Source: Candidatus Wolframiiraptor sinensis
Lineage (GTDB): Archaea; Thermoproteota; Nitrososphaeria_A; Caldarchaeales; Wolframiiraptoraceae
Assembly: GCA_023268255.1 (NCBI GenBank)
Contig: JALNJX010000003.1
Span: 175,896 to 239,895 of the forward strand
DNA length: 64,000 nucleotides
Reading direction: 5' to 3'
Positions within the stretch are counted from its first letter, which is position 1, and each line of letters opens with the position of its first letter. The notes beneath the pieces are model-generated. The model saw only the letters and a list, made by a program, of their open reading frames with translations. It did not search any database and had not been told where the DNA came from. Below are positions 42,695 to 52,762 of the stretch, one piece after another. Both the position numbers and the translations under genes were made by a program.

Positions 42695-43357
42695 ATGCCT
42701 GGCTCAGGCGAGGAGGTTCTCAGGGAGTTCGCATTCCAGCTCATGTCGGATTTCACAGCTTTCATCCCCAAGCTCATCCTCGGAATAATAGTGGTAATAA
42801 TTGCCTTTCTAGTCCTCAAGCTCGCTGGAGGCGCCATCAAGAAGCTGCTTTCCCTCGCGAACCTTGATGGGCTGATGGAGAAGCACTTAGGCATGAGGCT
42901 TCCAATCTCCCTCAACTCCATTATTCTTTGGATATTCTACGTCGGAGTTCTTCTGGCACTGCTTTACGGGCTGATCCATATATTCCTGGGACCGGAGTAC
43001 CTCGAATTAGCCAACGCGGCGTTGCTCTATGGGGCCAGGGTGATAAGCGTCATAGTTCTAGCTCTCATACTCTTCACCGCGTTCTCTGCGATAATTGAGA
43101 AGATCAGGGTCGAGAGCAGGCTGAAGGGATACCTACTCTTCGTGGTGATGCTCCTCATAACCACGATGCTGATAGATATAACAGCCCTCAGCGAGCCAGT
43201 CAAGCAGGCCCTATACACTGGCCTAGCCGTCGGAATAGGAGCATCCCTCGCAGTATTCTCAATCTGGTTCTTCTTTAACGAGTATCTTGAGAAACTCCTC
43301 GAGAAGCCCAGGCGGAGGAGGCAGTCGGAAAGCAATGGGCGACAGAACGCCGAATAA
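42695..43357 (+). CDS. Membrane protein with conserved TM-helix repeat (MscS-like region)
   Basis: 220 residues with about five helices. The first part (FIPKLILGIIVVIIAFLVLKL followed by GGAIKKLL, quoted in pieces) resembles the TM-helix repeat that precedes some mechanosensitive MscS channels, but the beta-barrel MscS domain is missing. The C terminus is basic (EKPRRRRQ). Function unknown. Confidence 0.6.
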   Translation: MPGSGEEVLREFAFQLMSDFTAFIPKLILGIIVVIIAFLVLKLAGGAIKKLLSLANLDGLMEKHLGMRLPISLNSIILWIFYVGVLLALLYGLIHIFLGPEYLELANAALLYGARVISVIVLALILFTAFSAIIEKIRVESRLKGYLLFVVMLLITTMLIDITALSEPVKQALYTGLAVGIGASLAVFSIWFFFNEYLEKLLEKPRRRRQSESNGRQNAE

Positions 43358-43442
43358 TCCTAGAAGCTAAGCCTCAATAAGAACGGGAGAGTGGGGTGAG
43401 AAGACTCAATAGATAGCCCGCTACATCCTATTCTGAGGTAAC

Positions 43443-44462
43443 GTGCCGCGCCGAGGCGGTCGAGAGGCTGAGAGTGACTCGGGGATGCCAGCCGAGAAGA
43501 AGGTCTATCTCCGGATCGAGGATCTCCCATCGGTCGGAGCGGCCACGGCGCAGAAGCTCAGGGAGATAGGTTTCTCGACGATAGAGTCTCTGGCGACGGC
43601 CACGATCGCCGAGCTGGCGGCGGCGGGAATAGGCGAGAAGAGAGCTGCGGAGATAATCGCGGCTGCTAGAGAGGCGATAGAGATAAGCTGGGTTACGGCG
43701 AAGCAGCTGGCCGAGCTGAAGAAGGGCGTTGGGAGGATAACGACGGGGAGTAAGGCTCTCGATAACCTGATTGGCGGCGGGGTCGAGACCCAGTCTATAA
43801 CAGAGTTCTTCGGCGAGTTCGGGAGCGGCAAGTCCCAGCTATGCCATCAGCTGGCCGTAAACGTGCAGCTTCCGACTGAGAGGGGCGGCTTGAGCGGCGC
43901 AGCCCTATACATAGACACGGAGAACACTTTCAGAATTGAGCGGATAGCGCAGATGGCGAAGCATGTCGGCCTCGATCCGGATGAGGCTTGCGAGCGGATA
44001 ATCTACGCAGAGGCATATAATAGCGATCACCAGATCTTATTACTCGAGAAAGCGGATAAGGTGATTAAGGAGAACAATGTCAGGCTGATAATAATAGACT
44101 CGCTCACCGCGCATTTCAGGAGCGAGTACGTCGGGAGGCAGAGCTTGCCGGAGAGGCAGCAGAAGCTCAACAAGCACATGCACAAGCTCCTCAGGCTGGC
44201 TAGGGCTTTCAATGCCGCCGCGGTCGTCACGAATCAGGTTATGGCCAGGCCCGACGAGTTCTTCAGCGCGATGGCGGTTCTCCCGGTTGGAGGACACATC
44301 GTCGGTCACACTAGCCACACGAGAATATACTTGAGAAAAGCGGCTGGAAAAAACGTCAGAATAGCGAGACTCGTCGCGAGCCCATATCTCCCGGAAGGCG
44401 AGGCATTATTCAGAATAACGGAGAATGGTATAGAGGACTTGGAGGGGGAGAACGCTGAATGA
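43443..44462 (+). CDS. radA: DNA repair and recombination protein RadA
   Basis: Archaeal RecA/Rad51 recombinase. N-terminal helix-hairpin-helix domain (about 20-75, [17 protein letters not shown]), Walker [10 protein letters not shown], Walker [10 protein letters not shown] and the L2/ATP-cap region with [17 protein letters not shown]. The usual FGDPT-type segment before PIGGH is altered to [13 protein letters not shown]. Start is GTG at 43443 or ATG at 43488; both keep all domains. It overlaps the next gene by 4 nt. Confidence 0.95.
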   Translation: MPRRGGREAESDSGMPAEKKVYLRIEDLPSVGAATAQKLREIGFSTIESLATATIAELAAAGIGEKRAAEIIAAAREAIEISWVTAKQLAELKKGVGRITTGSKALDNLIGGGVETQSITEFFGEFGSGKSQLCHQLAVNVQLPTERGGLSGAALYIDTENTFRIERIAQMAKHVGLDPDEACERIIYAEAYNSDHQILLLEKADKVIKENNVRLIIIDSLTAHFRSEYVGRQSLPERQQKLNKHMHKLLRLARAFNAAAVVTNQVMARPDEFFSAMAVLPVGGHIVGHTSHTRIYLRKAAGKNVRIARLVASPYLPEGEALFRITENGIEDLEGENAE

Positions 44463-44866
44463 GCCAGCCAACGAACAAAGCTGTGAAAAACTTCTTCACG
44501 CTGCTCTTCTCGGGCAGGATGAGCAAGGCCGAGGAATCCTTGAGCAGGCTCGAGAAAAAGCTCGGAGGCAACGGATACTACAAGGCCCTTCACGGAATAT
44601 ACTACGCCTATGTCACAGATGACCGTGACTCATTCATATTCCAGCTCTGGAAAAGATACCTGAACGGCGAGGATAAGGCGAGGCTTAAGGAGATGTTTAC
44701 GGATCTTCTTGAGAAAGCCTATGATCCGCCCAAGGACTTCATACAGGCGTGGATAGATCTAATAGATATGATTGACTCTCTTCCAGTGCCGCATAAATTG
44801 GCGAAGGAGCAAGCGGCTACAGGAAGCGAGGAGGAGTCTGAAGCTGAGGGCGAGCAGGAAGCTTAG
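44459..44866 (+). CDS. Small conserved-looking protein coupled to radA
   Basis: 135 residues, start ATG inside the radA stop (ATGA). Mostly helical ([24 protein letters not shown] in two pieces), with an acidic, low-complexity tail from about residue 115. A protein of this size and place follows radA in other Thermoproteota as far as I recall. The coupling suggests a recombination accessory protein. No motif identified. Confidence 0.55.
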   Translation: MSQPTNKAVKNFFTLLFSGRMSKAEESLSRLEKKLGGNGYYKALHGIYYAYVTDDRDSFIFQLWKRYLNGEDKARLKEMFTDLLEKAYDPPKDFIQAWIDLIDMIDSLPVPHKLAKEQAATGSEEESEAEGEQEA

Positions 44867-44868
44867 CT

Positions 44869-46869
44869 CTACTCCAGTCCAAAGTGCTTTATGATCTTGT
44901 CGGCGATGGCCTCGGGCGTGAACCCGAAGTCCCTCATCAAATCCTTGTAGGGCGCTGATTTCCCAAATCTCTCTATGCTTATTATGAGGCCATCGTCTCC
45001 CACGTATTTGTGCCAGCAGAGCCCGACGCCAGCCTCTATCGCGACCCTCCGTTTAATGGACTTCGGGATAACACTTCTCCTATACTCCTCATCTTGGAGC
45101 TCGAAAACCTCGAATGAGGCCATGTTCACGACCCTGACCTTGAGCCCGCGATTCTCGAGGATCTTCCTCGCGTCAAGGGCTAAATGCACCTCGGAGCCCG
45201 AGGCGACTATCAGGATGTCCGGCTCATCGTCCGCGTCCGCTAGAACGTACGCTCCCCTCCTTATGCTCTCGGCTGGCGGATAGATGCTTCTATCAAGCGT
45301 TGGAACCTTCTGCCTCGTAAGGATTATGGCCGTTGGGCCATCCTTCCGGCTTATCGCCATATCCCACGCGACCGCGACCTCGTTTGGATCGCATGGCCTT
45401 ATGACCCACATATTCGGTATAAGCCTGAGGGATGATAGCTGCTCCACCGGCTGATGAGTGGGCCCATCCTCGCCCAGCCAGACCGAGTCATGAGTGAACA
45501 CGTAAATCACCTGCAGCCCCGCCATCGCGGCAACCCGGATGGCAGGTCTCATGTAATCCGAGAAGACAAGGAACGTCCCGCCATATGGCAAGATTCCACC
45601 ATGATACGCCATACCATTCATTATAGTCCCCATTGCATGCTCCCTAACGCCATAGTGTATGAATCTCCCAAGCGGATTATCAGCTTGAAAGCTGCTGTAG
45701 TTGTGGAGGTAGGTGCCCGTGGACTCGGCGAGATCGGCGGAGCCTCCGATCATGAGGGGCAGATGCTCGGCGATCGCATTAATCACCTTATTACTCGCCT
45801 GCCTGGTAGCTAGCTCCTCGCCCGCGCTGAAGATGGGTAGGTGCCTCTTGTATTCCGCGCCCCAATCCCTATTGAACGCTCTGACCAGGAGGTCGGCTAG
45901 CCCCGGGTAGTTCTCCCTATACTTTTCGAATAACCTGTTCCACTCAGCCTCCCTTTTCTCGCCCTCCTCAATCTTTCTCCTCCTATATTCCCAAACTTCC
46001 TCCGGGACATAGAATTCTTCTAGGGGCCATCCAGCTCTCTTCTTAGCATCCAATGCTGCCTCCTTTCCAAGTGGTGCGCCGTGCGCCTTGCAATCATCCT
46101 GCATGGAGGTCCTGTAAGCTAGATGAGTTCTCACAGCTATGAATGATGGCCTTGATGTCTCCTCTTTTGCCCTCCTGATGGCCTTCTCCAGAGCATCGAG
46201 ATCGTAGCCTTCTTCAACGCTCTGGACATGCCATCCGAATGCCTCGAACCTCTCGAGCACGTTCTCGGACCACGCGAGCGATGTTGGCCCATCTATCGAG
46301 ACCCTGTTATTATCCCAGACAACTATCAGTTTATGGAGCTTCAGGTGGCCGGCGAGCGCGCCAGCCTCGCTCGATACCCCCTCCATGAGATCCCCGTCGC
46401 TGCACAGGACATAGGTGTAGTGGTCGATTATGTTGAATCCCTTCCTATTGAAGTAGCTCGAGAGGTATTTCTCGGCGATTGCCATGCCGACGGCGTTGCC
46501 GAAGCCCTGCCCCAGGGGCCCGGTCGTCGCCTCGACCCCCGGCGTTAGCCAGCTCTCCGGATGCCCAGGAGTCCTGCTATTAAGCTGCCTAAAGCTCTTC
46601 AGATCATCGAGCGTGATATCATATCCGTTTACAAAGAGCGTGGCGTAAAGCATCGCGCTAGCATGGCCGGCGGAGAGAACAAACCTATCCCTGTCAATCC
46701 ACCTCGGGTTTTTCGGATTAAACTTCAGAAACCTGTCAAAGATGAGGTATGCGATGTGCGCTGCCCCAAGAGGCATTCCCGGATGACCAGATTTCGCGCG
46801 CTCAACCTGATCGAGGCTAAGAAACCTGATAGCATTTATAATGATTTCGTCGTACATTTTTTCTCCCAT
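44869..46869 (-). CDS. tkt: Transketolase, full length
   Basis: Thiamine-diphosphate enzyme of the non-oxidative pentose phosphate pathway. 666 residues hold all three domains: the ThDP-binding motif CSDGDLMEGVSSEAG at about 155, the pyrimidine-binding domain with YGVREHAMGTIMNG, and THDSVWLGEDGPTHQPVEQL. Most archaea carry transketolase as two separate half-genes, so a single full-length bacterial-type gene may have been acquired by transfer. The stop lies 2 nt from that of the convergent gene. Confidence 0.95.
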   Translation of the reverse strand: MGEKMYDEIIINAIRFLSLDQVERAKSGHPGMPLGAAHIAYLIFDRFLKFNPKNPRWIDRDRFVLSAGHASAMLYATLFVNGYDITLDDLKSFRQLNSRTPGHPESWLTPGVEATTGPLGQGFGNAVGMAIAEKYLSSYFNRKGFNIIDHYTYVLCSDGDLMEGVSSEAGALAGHLKLHKLIVVWDNNRVSIDGPTSLAWSENVLERFEAFGWHVQSVEEGYDLDALEKAIRRAKEETSRPSFIAVRTHLAYRTSMQDDCKAHGAPLGKEAALDAKKRAGWPLEEFYVPEEVWEYRRRKIEEGEKREAEWNRLFEKYRENYPGLADLLVRAFNRDWGAEYKRHLPIFSAGEELATRQASNKVINAIAEHLPLMIGGSADLAESTGTYLHNYSSFQADNPLGRFIHYGVREHAMGTIMNGMAYHGGILPYGGTFLVFSDYMRPAIRVAAMAGLQVIYVFTHDSVWLGEDGPTHQPVEQLSSLRLIPNMWVIRPCDPNEVAVAWDMAISRKDGPTAIILTRQKVPTLDRSIYPPAESIRRGAYVLADADDEPDILIVASGSEVHLALDARKILENRGLKVRVVNMASFEVFELQDEEYRRSVIPKSIKRRVAIEAGVGLCWHKYVGDDGLIISIERFGKSAPYKDLMRDFGFTPEAIADKIIKHFGLE

Positions 46870-46934
46870 CTTTTGGTTGAGGGAAGGCGCATCCTATTAA
46901 ATTATTTGCACAGTTTATCAACGGACTTTCCCGA

Positions 46935-47204
46935 TCAAAGAATGTTGAAGACTATTATCAGGCTTATGATCCACATGGCCGCGTAGGCAGTCGCGCCGCT
47001 CAGGTAAAGTCTTCTTCCAAGTCTCGACCTCTCCTCTGAGGGGAGAATCGACCTGAGGATTATCGCCGAGATTATGTAGGCTGCAACCGCAAAGGCCACT
47101 CCGAGAAGGATTGTCGGCTCATATAGCTTCAGGATCGCGGTTAAGGAGCCCATTACCACGCCTCCGAGAAATCTCGCCCAGTAAAGCTTGTCCTCAAGCC
47201 TCAA
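46935..47204 (-). CDS. Three-helix membrane protein, possibly EMC6-like
   Basis: 89 residues with three helices: RFLGGVVMGSLTAIL, LLGVAFAVAAYIISAII and TAYAAMWIISLIIVF. Size, helix number and the GxxxG first helix recall archaeal EMC6-like proteins that act in membrane protein insertion, but the match is only general. Confidence 0.5.
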   Translation of the reverse strand: MRLEDKLYWARFLGGVVMGSLTAILKLYEPTILLGVAFAVAAYIISAIILRSILPSEERSRLGRRLYLSGATAYAAMWIISLIIVFNIL

Positions 47205-47256
47205 CGCTGCATCACCCAGATCTTGAGATCTCTTATTATTTGCGGAGAAATCCTTG

Positions 47257-47284
47257 TTAGTAATAAGGATTTAGTAATAAGGAT
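47257..47284. repeat. Tandem 14-bp repeat before rqcH
   Basis: TTAGTAATAAGGAT occurs twice in direct succession. The preceding AAATCCTTG also forms an inverted pair with AAGGATTT inside the repeat. It lies 38 nt upstream of the TTG start of rqcH and could be a duplicated promoter element or operator. Confidence 0.6.
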
Positions 47285-47321
47285 TCTCAATCATGGGGCT
47301 GGAGAAAGCCGGTGAAGTGGA

Positions 47322-49241
47322 TTGGAGCCGGCATCGTATCTGGAGCTTAGGAAAGCTCTCAGAGAGGTTCTGGGCCTGATAATTGGAGCCAGAGTTCTCA
47401 AGCTCTATCACATGGACGATGGGTCAATTATTCTCAAGATTAGGTCGGAGGATTTTTCCGGAGAGCTCAGGATCATACCGGGCCTATTCTTCTATCTTGT
47501 TCGAGGAAGCTATGAGAAGCCCGTGGAGCTCTCGCAGGCCGGCAGGGCGATGAGAAGCGTGATCGAGGGCGCGAGGATAAGGGGGGCAAGCCTAGTCGAG
47601 GGGGAGAGGATTCTGATACTGGAGCTGGAGAGCAAGCAGAAGCTCAAGCTGATCTGCGAGTTCCTCCCGAAGGGAACGATCGTGATCTCGGATGAGGCTG
47701 GCAGAATACTCGCATGCCTCCATAAGCTGGAGATGAGGGATAGGCGCATAGCCCCGGGAGAGCAGTATGTGCTTCCGCCGCGGAGGCCAGCGCCCTCGAT
47801 TGAGACCCTGGGGGAGGTTTTGGAAAAGCGGCGCGCGCCGGGGAAGAAGGTCGTGTCCGCCCTCGCCTCGGAGGCGGGGCTTGGAGGAAGATACGCGGAG
47901 GAAATTCTCGACCTCGCCGGCGTTGATAAATCGAAGAGGATCGACGAGCTGAGCTCTGATGAGGTTGCCAAGGTGCTGGAAGCAGCGCGAACAGTCTTCG
48001 AGCTGATCGAGAATGGTCAGCCCGTTATCGCTCTCTCCGGCGATGGAGGCGTCCAGCCGCTACCATATCCCATGAAGACATACGAGTCGAGAGGATGGAG
48101 GTTTGAGAAGGTGGAGAGCTTGAATGAGGCCTTTAGGATCGCTTATGAGCGCTATTTAGCCGGCCTACTCGAGCGGGAGAAAAAGAGGGATTTAGAGGAG
48201 AAGTTGAGGGATCTTGAGAGTAGAATGAAGATCGAGCTGGCTAAGGCTGAGCAGCTCTCGGCTCAGGCGATGGGGCTTAGGAGGATCGCTGAGAGGATCT
48301 TCCAAGCCTCGGCCCATGTGGAATCAGTGAAAGAAATGCCGGGAGAGCACGAGATCATGGGGATGAGGGTAAGGGTCGATGAGAAGAGTAGAAAGCTCGT
48401 AATCTCCGATCAAGGGGTTGAGGTAGAGCTGAGCATGGATGAGCCGATCACGAGGCAGGCTTCGAGGCTCTTCGATGAGGCGAAAAAGGTGATGGGGGCG
48501 GCGGAGAAGCTGAGAGCGGATGCTCATGAGCTCGAGAAGCGCGCCGAGAATCTCAGAGAATCCATGCGAAGATCCATCGAAGATGCTCTTCTCAGGGTAT
48601 CCGCCAGGATTAAGCCAAGCAAGGCCAGATGGTATGAGAGATACAGGTGGTTCATCACCTCGGAGGGGCATCTCGTGGTAGCCGGCAAGGATGCATCGAG
48701 CAACATCGCGCTTCTGAAAAAGCACTTGGAACCAGGGGACCTCGTGTTCCACGCAGAGGTTAGGGGAGCCGCAGCTGTGATACTTAAAGGCGGGATGGGA
48801 GCTGGCGAGAGATCGAGAGCTGAAGCCGCGCAGTTCGCGGCGACCTATAGCAGGGCGTGGAAAGAAGGCTTAAGGACTATAACCGTCTACTACATCGAGC
48901 CGAGCCAGATCTCGTTCGAGCCGCCGCCGGGCCATTATCTTCCGAGAGGAGGATTCATAGTAAAGGGCGAAAGGCATTACATTCAAGCGAAGCTCGAGCT
49001 GGCGATAGGGGTCACCGGCGATCTCGAGCTGGTATATGGTCCGTCCACTGCCGTGGCCGCTAGAGCCAGATCATTTGTGAGGCTTGAGCCGGGGAATAGG
49101 CAGGCGGATGAGCTCGCGGACGCGATTCTAGAGCGGATCCTCGCGGGCGCAGAGCTGGATGCGAAAACGGTAAGAGACTTAAAAGAGCAGATAAAGGAGA
49201 TAATACCCTACGGCAGAGGAGAGCTTGTCGGGAATGCATGA
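47322..49241 (+). CDS. rqcH: NFACT-family ribosome quality control protein RqcH
   Basis: Homologue of Rqc2/RqcH, which binds the 50S subunit with stalled peptidyl-tRNA and adds C-terminal tails to the nascent chain. NFACT-N spans about residues 1-165 (GARVLKLYHMDDGSIIL), then helix-hairpin-helix, a long coiled coil (about 285-325 and 380-425) and the NFACT-R domain beginning RWYERYRWFITSEGHLV, with GKDASSN. 639 residues is typical for archaea. Start is TTG at 47322. Confidence 0.92.
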   Translation: MEPASYLELRKALREVLGLIIGARVLKLYHMDDGSIILKIRSEDFSGELRIIPGLFFYLVRGSYEKPVELSQAGRAMRSVIEGARIRGASLVEGERILILELESKQKLKLICEFLPKGTIVISDEAGRILACLHKLEMRDRRIAPGEQYVLPPRRPAPSIETLGEVLEKRRAPGKKVVSALASEAGLGGRYAEEILDLAGVDKSKRIDELSSDEVAKVLEAARTVFELIENGQPVIALSGDGGVQPLPYPMKTYESRGWRFEKVESLNEAFRIAYERYLAGLLEREKKRDLEEKLRDLESRMKIELAKAEQLSAQAMGLRRIAERIFQASAHVESVKEMPGEHEIMGMRVRVDEKSRKLVISDQGVEVELSMDEPITRQASRLFDEAKKVMGAAEKLRADAHELEKRAENLRESMRRSIEDALLRVSARIKPSKARWYERYRWFITSEGHLVVAGKDASSNIALLKKHLEPGDLVFHAEVRGAAAVILKGGMGAGERSRAEAAQFAATYSRAWKEGLRTITVYYIEPSQISFEPPPGHYLPRGGFIVKGERHYIQAKLELAIGVTGDLELVYGPSTAVAARARSFVRLEPGNRQADELADAILERILAGAELDAKTVRDLKEQIKEIIPYGRGELVGNA

Positions 49242-49289
49242 AGAATCAGGGCCCGGCGACTACAGCTGTGAGGAGGGGCATTTCGCGGT

Positions 49290-49910
49290 TCAAGAATGAG
49301 TTATTGCTCTCTCAAGAGCCCTCAATCTATCCTCCGTAGCGAATACGGGTAGCTCTCCCAAGTAAATTAGGTCTCCCCGATACCATGGCCCTTCGATCCA
49401 TATCGCGGCCTTGCAGATCGGCTTCTCCCCAGCTCTTTCAACAAGCCTTTCAAGAGCATTCATCGTCCCGCCCGTCGAGACGACGTCATCGAGTATGCAG
49501 ACCCGCTTGCCGGCGATCTCCTCAGCATCTTCTCTAGCCAATATCATTATCTGCCTCTCTTTAGTGGTTATAGACCTGGCCTCCTCCACGAGATAACTCC
49601 TCATATACGCCTTGATGCTTTTCCTCGCGACGATAAGCCTCCTATGATCAAGCAGCTTCGCGACCTCGTACGCGAAAGCTATGGCCTTGGCCTCCGGAGT
49701 AATTATGATGTCGGGCCTCAATGGTCTAAGCTTCTCCGCCATGGCCTTCGCCGCGGCAGAAATGAATTCTATATCGCCGAAGATGATTCCAGCGTTAGAG
49801 GCTATCCATAATCCCTCGTCTACTTGAACAAGGGGGAGATTCCTTATGACGCCCGCCACGCACACTCTATGATACCTCTGGCCCCTATATAGCTCAACGC
49901 GCTCAAGCAC
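49290..49910 (-). CDS. Phosphoribosyltransferase, adenine PRT-like
   Basis: 206 residues with the PRPP-binding motif VCILDDVVSTGGT near residue 138 and ITPEAKAIAFAYEVAK near 70, the type I PRT fold. Archaeal members of this type act on purine bases (adenine or hypoxanthine/guanine). The exact base cannot be stated. It lies 1 nt downstream of ecfT in the same direction, so it is in the ECF operon; the transporter may bring in a base or nucleoside precursor or a vitamin. Confidence 0.82.
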   Translation of the reverse strand: MLERVELYRGQRYHRVCVAGVIRNLPLVQVDEGLWIASNAGIIFGDIEFISAAAKAMAEKLRPLRPDIIITPEAKAIAFAYEVAKLLDHRRLIVARKSIKAYMRSYLVEEARSITTKERQIMILAREDAEEIAGKRVCILDDVVSTGGTMNALERLVERAGEKPICKAAIWIEGPWYRGDLIYLGELPVFATEDRLRALERAITHS

Positions 49911-49911
49911 T

Positions 49912-50634
49912 CTAGATCACCCCAATCCAGTAATGGAGGGCCGCCAGCACCACTGCTACCGCGCAGCCACTAATCACTGCGATGTCGAATGCTCTAAGCT
50001 TTCGCCTCAGATATCTTCTTCTGTTGAGCGAGAATGCTCTAAGCTCCATCGCGAGAGAAAGCTTCTCAGCGTTCTCGATGCTCCTGATGAATAAGGGTAT
50101 CAGTATCGGCACGTAGTTCCTAATTCTCCTGAATAGCAAGCCCTTATCCAGCTCGAGCCCCCTTGATGATTGCGCCTCCTTAATAGCCCTATAATCCTCA
50201 GCTATGGTGTGCAGGTGCCTCATCGTGAGACCCAATACGAAGACCGCCTTATATGGAAACTTGAAGGAGTTCAGTGCGTTAATGAGATCCCTCATGCCCA
50301 TCGTCGCGACGAATCCCAGCGAGGATAATAGTATAAGGAATAGCCTCAAGCTCATAAATGCCCCGAGTTGCAGGTTGATGCCGCTCCCATATCGCTGGAA
50401 TAAAGACCACTCATGCATGAACGACCATAGCAGGAACGCGACTACCAACAGCGGGATCATGCCCCTCAAGCCTCTAATGATGAAGCCTCGCCTGCTGCTC
50501 AGAATCAGCGTAAGCAGCGTTACCACGGCTAGGGTGGCGATCACGAGAAGATCCCTGATCATGAATGCTAGCGCTATCACCGAGGAGAAGACGATGATCT
50601 TCGTCCTGGGATCCACGTTAAGCTTGATTATCAT
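49912..50634 (-). CDS. ecfT: ECF transporter T component
   Basis: 240 residues, about five helices, with the T-component signature SSRGLELDKG near residue 155 and a second Ala-Met-Glu-Leu-Arg-Ala box (LAMELRAFS). It couples ATP hydrolysis in EcfA to the S component. Starts inside the stop of the ATPase gene (ATGA overlap). Part of a complete S-A-T operon. Confidence 0.92.
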   Translation of the reverse strand: MIIKLNVDPRTKIIVFSSVIALAFMIRDLLVIATLAVVTLLTLILSSRRGFIIRGLRGMIPLLVVAFLLWSFMHEWSLFQRYGSGINLQLGAFMSLRLFLILLSSLGFVATMGMRDLINALNSFKFPYKAVFVLGLTMRHLHTIAEDYRAIKEAQSSRGLELDKGLLFRRIRNYVPILIPLFIRSIENAEKLSLAMELRAFSLNRRRYLRRKLRAFDIAVISGCAVAVVLAALHYWIGVI

Positions 50635-52112
50635 AATTCCACCTCAACGACTTGTAGGATATCTATTGGAGGCTCCAACCCCAGCTCCTCGACAATAGGC
50701 CAGTTTAGGAGTATTTCCTTGGGCGCCCCATCAGCAGCTATAGCACCATCCTTCATCACTACTAGCCTATCACTTACGCTTAGAGCAAAGTCGCTATCAT
50801 GAGTTACAATGATTATCGTTTTACCCACAGACCTCAAGTAGTTTATCATGGAGGAGATTGTCATTAACGTCTCCTCATCTTGCCCGGTCGTCGGCTCGTC
50901 GAGTATCAGGATCTCGGGGTTCATCCCGATAGCTCCCGCCATCGAGAGCCTTATCTTCTCGCCCATACTGAGAAGATAGGGTGGGTCATCCTTGCGGCCA
51001 ATGAGGCCGAGAGCCTTGAGCGCTTCCTCCGCATAATTTTCGCTCACCCCGATGTTCCTTGCCCCAAAGGTGGCCTCTTCCCAGACTGTCTCGCATGTTA
51101 TGTGCTTATCCGGATCCTGAAACACCATTCCCACGTATCTTGATAGCTGCGCCGCGCTATACTCCTTGGTATCCTTGCCCAAAATGGTGACTTTTCCTTT
51201 AACGGGCTTGAGCAAGCCATTAACGTGCTTGATCAGGGTTGTTTTACCGGAGCCGTTCGGCCCCATCAAAGCTACACATTGTCCTTTGAGGATCTTCAGG
51301 TTAATCCCCCGCAAGACGTAATTCCTCTCTCCCGAGTATCTAAACCAGACATCCTCAAATGTTATCACGGGCTCGCTTCTGCCGGGATCAACGATATTTT
51401 CAGGCTCGGGTAGCTTCGCTGCGGTTCTCGCGGAAACCTTTCTCCCATTTAATGATATTACTCTGTCTATCACGTTTTCCAGTCCTTTAAGCCTCCTAGT
51501 CATTATTATTATGCCTCTGCCATCCATCTTCAGCGCGTTGATCGTTTTGCTGAGCTCCACGATCCCATTCCAGTCTAGGTTTGCCGTCGGCTCATCCATC
51601 ACGAGGTATTTCGGGGCCATAATTATCGAGGATGCTATCGCGAGCCTCTGCTTAAGGCCTCCTGAAAGCTCGTGAACATAATAAGACCTATAACTTGATA
51701 GGCGGAATTTTTCCAGCGCCCACTTGACCCTTGCTTCTATCTCGTGCTCCTCTAGGCCGAGATTCTCTAGGCTGAAGGCCAGGTCCTCCTCCACGGTAAG
51801 CCCGAATATCTGCATCTCGTAGTTTTGCAGCACAATGTTTACCAGCTTTACATTATCCCTGAGCCTCGATGTAAGAACATTCTTGCCGTCGACTAGGACC
51901 CTTCCCTCAACTTCTGCTTTTATCCTGTTGGGTATTATGCCGGTTAGGCAGTATGCAAGCGTGGTTTTTCCTGAGCCGCTTGGCCCAACCACGGCCACGG
52001 CATCACCAGGCTTTACGCTGAAGTTCAGATCCCGGAAGATCCAATCCTTCCTCCTCTCATACCTACATCCGAGATTCTCGACTCTGAGCTCTTCCCCGCC
52101 TATAGCCTCCAT
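50631..52112 (-). CDS. ecfA: ECF transporter ATPase, fused EcfA-EcfA'
   Basis: 493 residues with two ABC ATPase domains in one chain. The first has Walker A GPSGSGKTT near 39 and signature LSGGLKQRLAIA; the second has GPNGSGKTT near 285 and LSMGEKIRLSMA. Both Walker B strands are intact (YLVMDEPTANLD, ILILDEPTTGQD). The fused form is common in archaea. The start overlaps the S-component gene by 13 nt. Confidence 0.93.
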   Translation of the reverse strand: MEAIGGEELRVENLGCRYERRKDWIFRDLNFSVKPGDAVAVVGPSGSGKTTLAYCLTGIIPNRIKAEVEGRVLVDGKNVLTSRLRDNVKLVNIVLQNYEMQIFGLTVEEDLAFSLENLGLEEHEIEARVKWALEKFRLSSYRSYYVHELSGGLKQRLAIASSIIMAPKYLVMDEPTANLDWNGIVELSKTINALKMDGRGIIIMTRRLKGLENVIDRVISLNGRKVSARTAAKLPEPENIVDPGRSEPVITFEDVWFRYSGERNYVLRGINLKILKGQCVALMGPNGSGKTTLIKHVNGLLKPVKGKVTILGKDTKEYSAAQLSRYVGMVFQDPDKHITCETVWEEATFGARNIGVSENYAEEALKALGLIGRKDDPPYLLSMGEKIRLSMAGAIGMNPEILILDEPTTGQDEETLMTISSMINYLRSVGKTIIIVTHDSDFALSVSDRLVVMKDGAIAADGAPKEILLNWPIVEELGLEPPIDILQVVEVEL

Positions 52113-52663
52113 TTCAGAAGCTTCCTCCTAAGCAATGGCGGAACTAGGGCCTTCACGATTATCGGCGTCCCGATGAGGATGGGCGGCAGATCGCTTAATG
52201 CTAGGAATATCACGGCCGGCCCAAAGGGCGCCACGCCGACCCAGTCAAATCCGACGGCGACAATCGGCACCATGATCACGCCAGAGATGAAGGAGATTAC
52301 CGTGATCTTGAGAAGACCTCTGGAGCTCATGACATCTTCCGGCTTGCAGAAAAGCCCTGGTATGAGTCCGGTTAAGCCAACGCCTATCAAGTCAAACACG
52401 GGCGTAGCTGGGTTGAAGTATCCTCCGAGAATAGCCCATAAGGTATTGCCCAACGCGCCTGCTAGGAATCCTATTATCGGGCCGAAAAGGACGCCGAAGA
52501 CGCATGGAAGAAATGCCAAGACCCTCCAGTGAATAGCGCCTGGAATTAGTGGTATGGGCGCTGTTAGAAGAAAGCCCACACCGGTTACCGCAGCGGCCAT
52601 AACCGTATAGGCTATAGCGGTTAAAGCATCAGGCCTAGAATATTTTACTACTTCATCGCCCAT
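52100..52663 (-). CDS. ECF transporter substrate-binding S component
   Basis: About 187 residues with six helices, including IPGAIHWRVLAFLPCVFGVLFG (two pieces) and GFLAGALGNTLWAILGG, a BioY/ThiT/QueT-like S-component layout. Substrate is not readable. The frame opens at 52705, but GGTGG lies just before ATG 52663, which starts MGDEVVKYSR. A TTTATAAG element at about 52741-52748 on the minus strand is the likely promoter, so the structured repeat further upstream is not in its leader. Confidence 0.8.
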   Translation of the reverse strand: MGDEVVKYSRPDALTAIAYTVMAAAVTGVGFLLTAPIPLIPGAIHWRVLAFLPCVFGVLFGPIIGFLAGALGNTLWAILGGYFNPATPVFDLIGVGLTGLIPGLFCKPEDVMSSRGLLKITVISFISGVIMVPIVAVGFDWVGVAPFGPAVIFLALSDLPPILIGTPIIVKALVPPLLRRKLLKWRL

Positions 52664-52762
52664 GCCACCACCTTTTTCCACAAAAATATAAAATATTCTG
52701 AACATTTGAGCAAATATTTTACATAAAAATGTATAAAGCCGCTTATAAATTACATGACCGAC

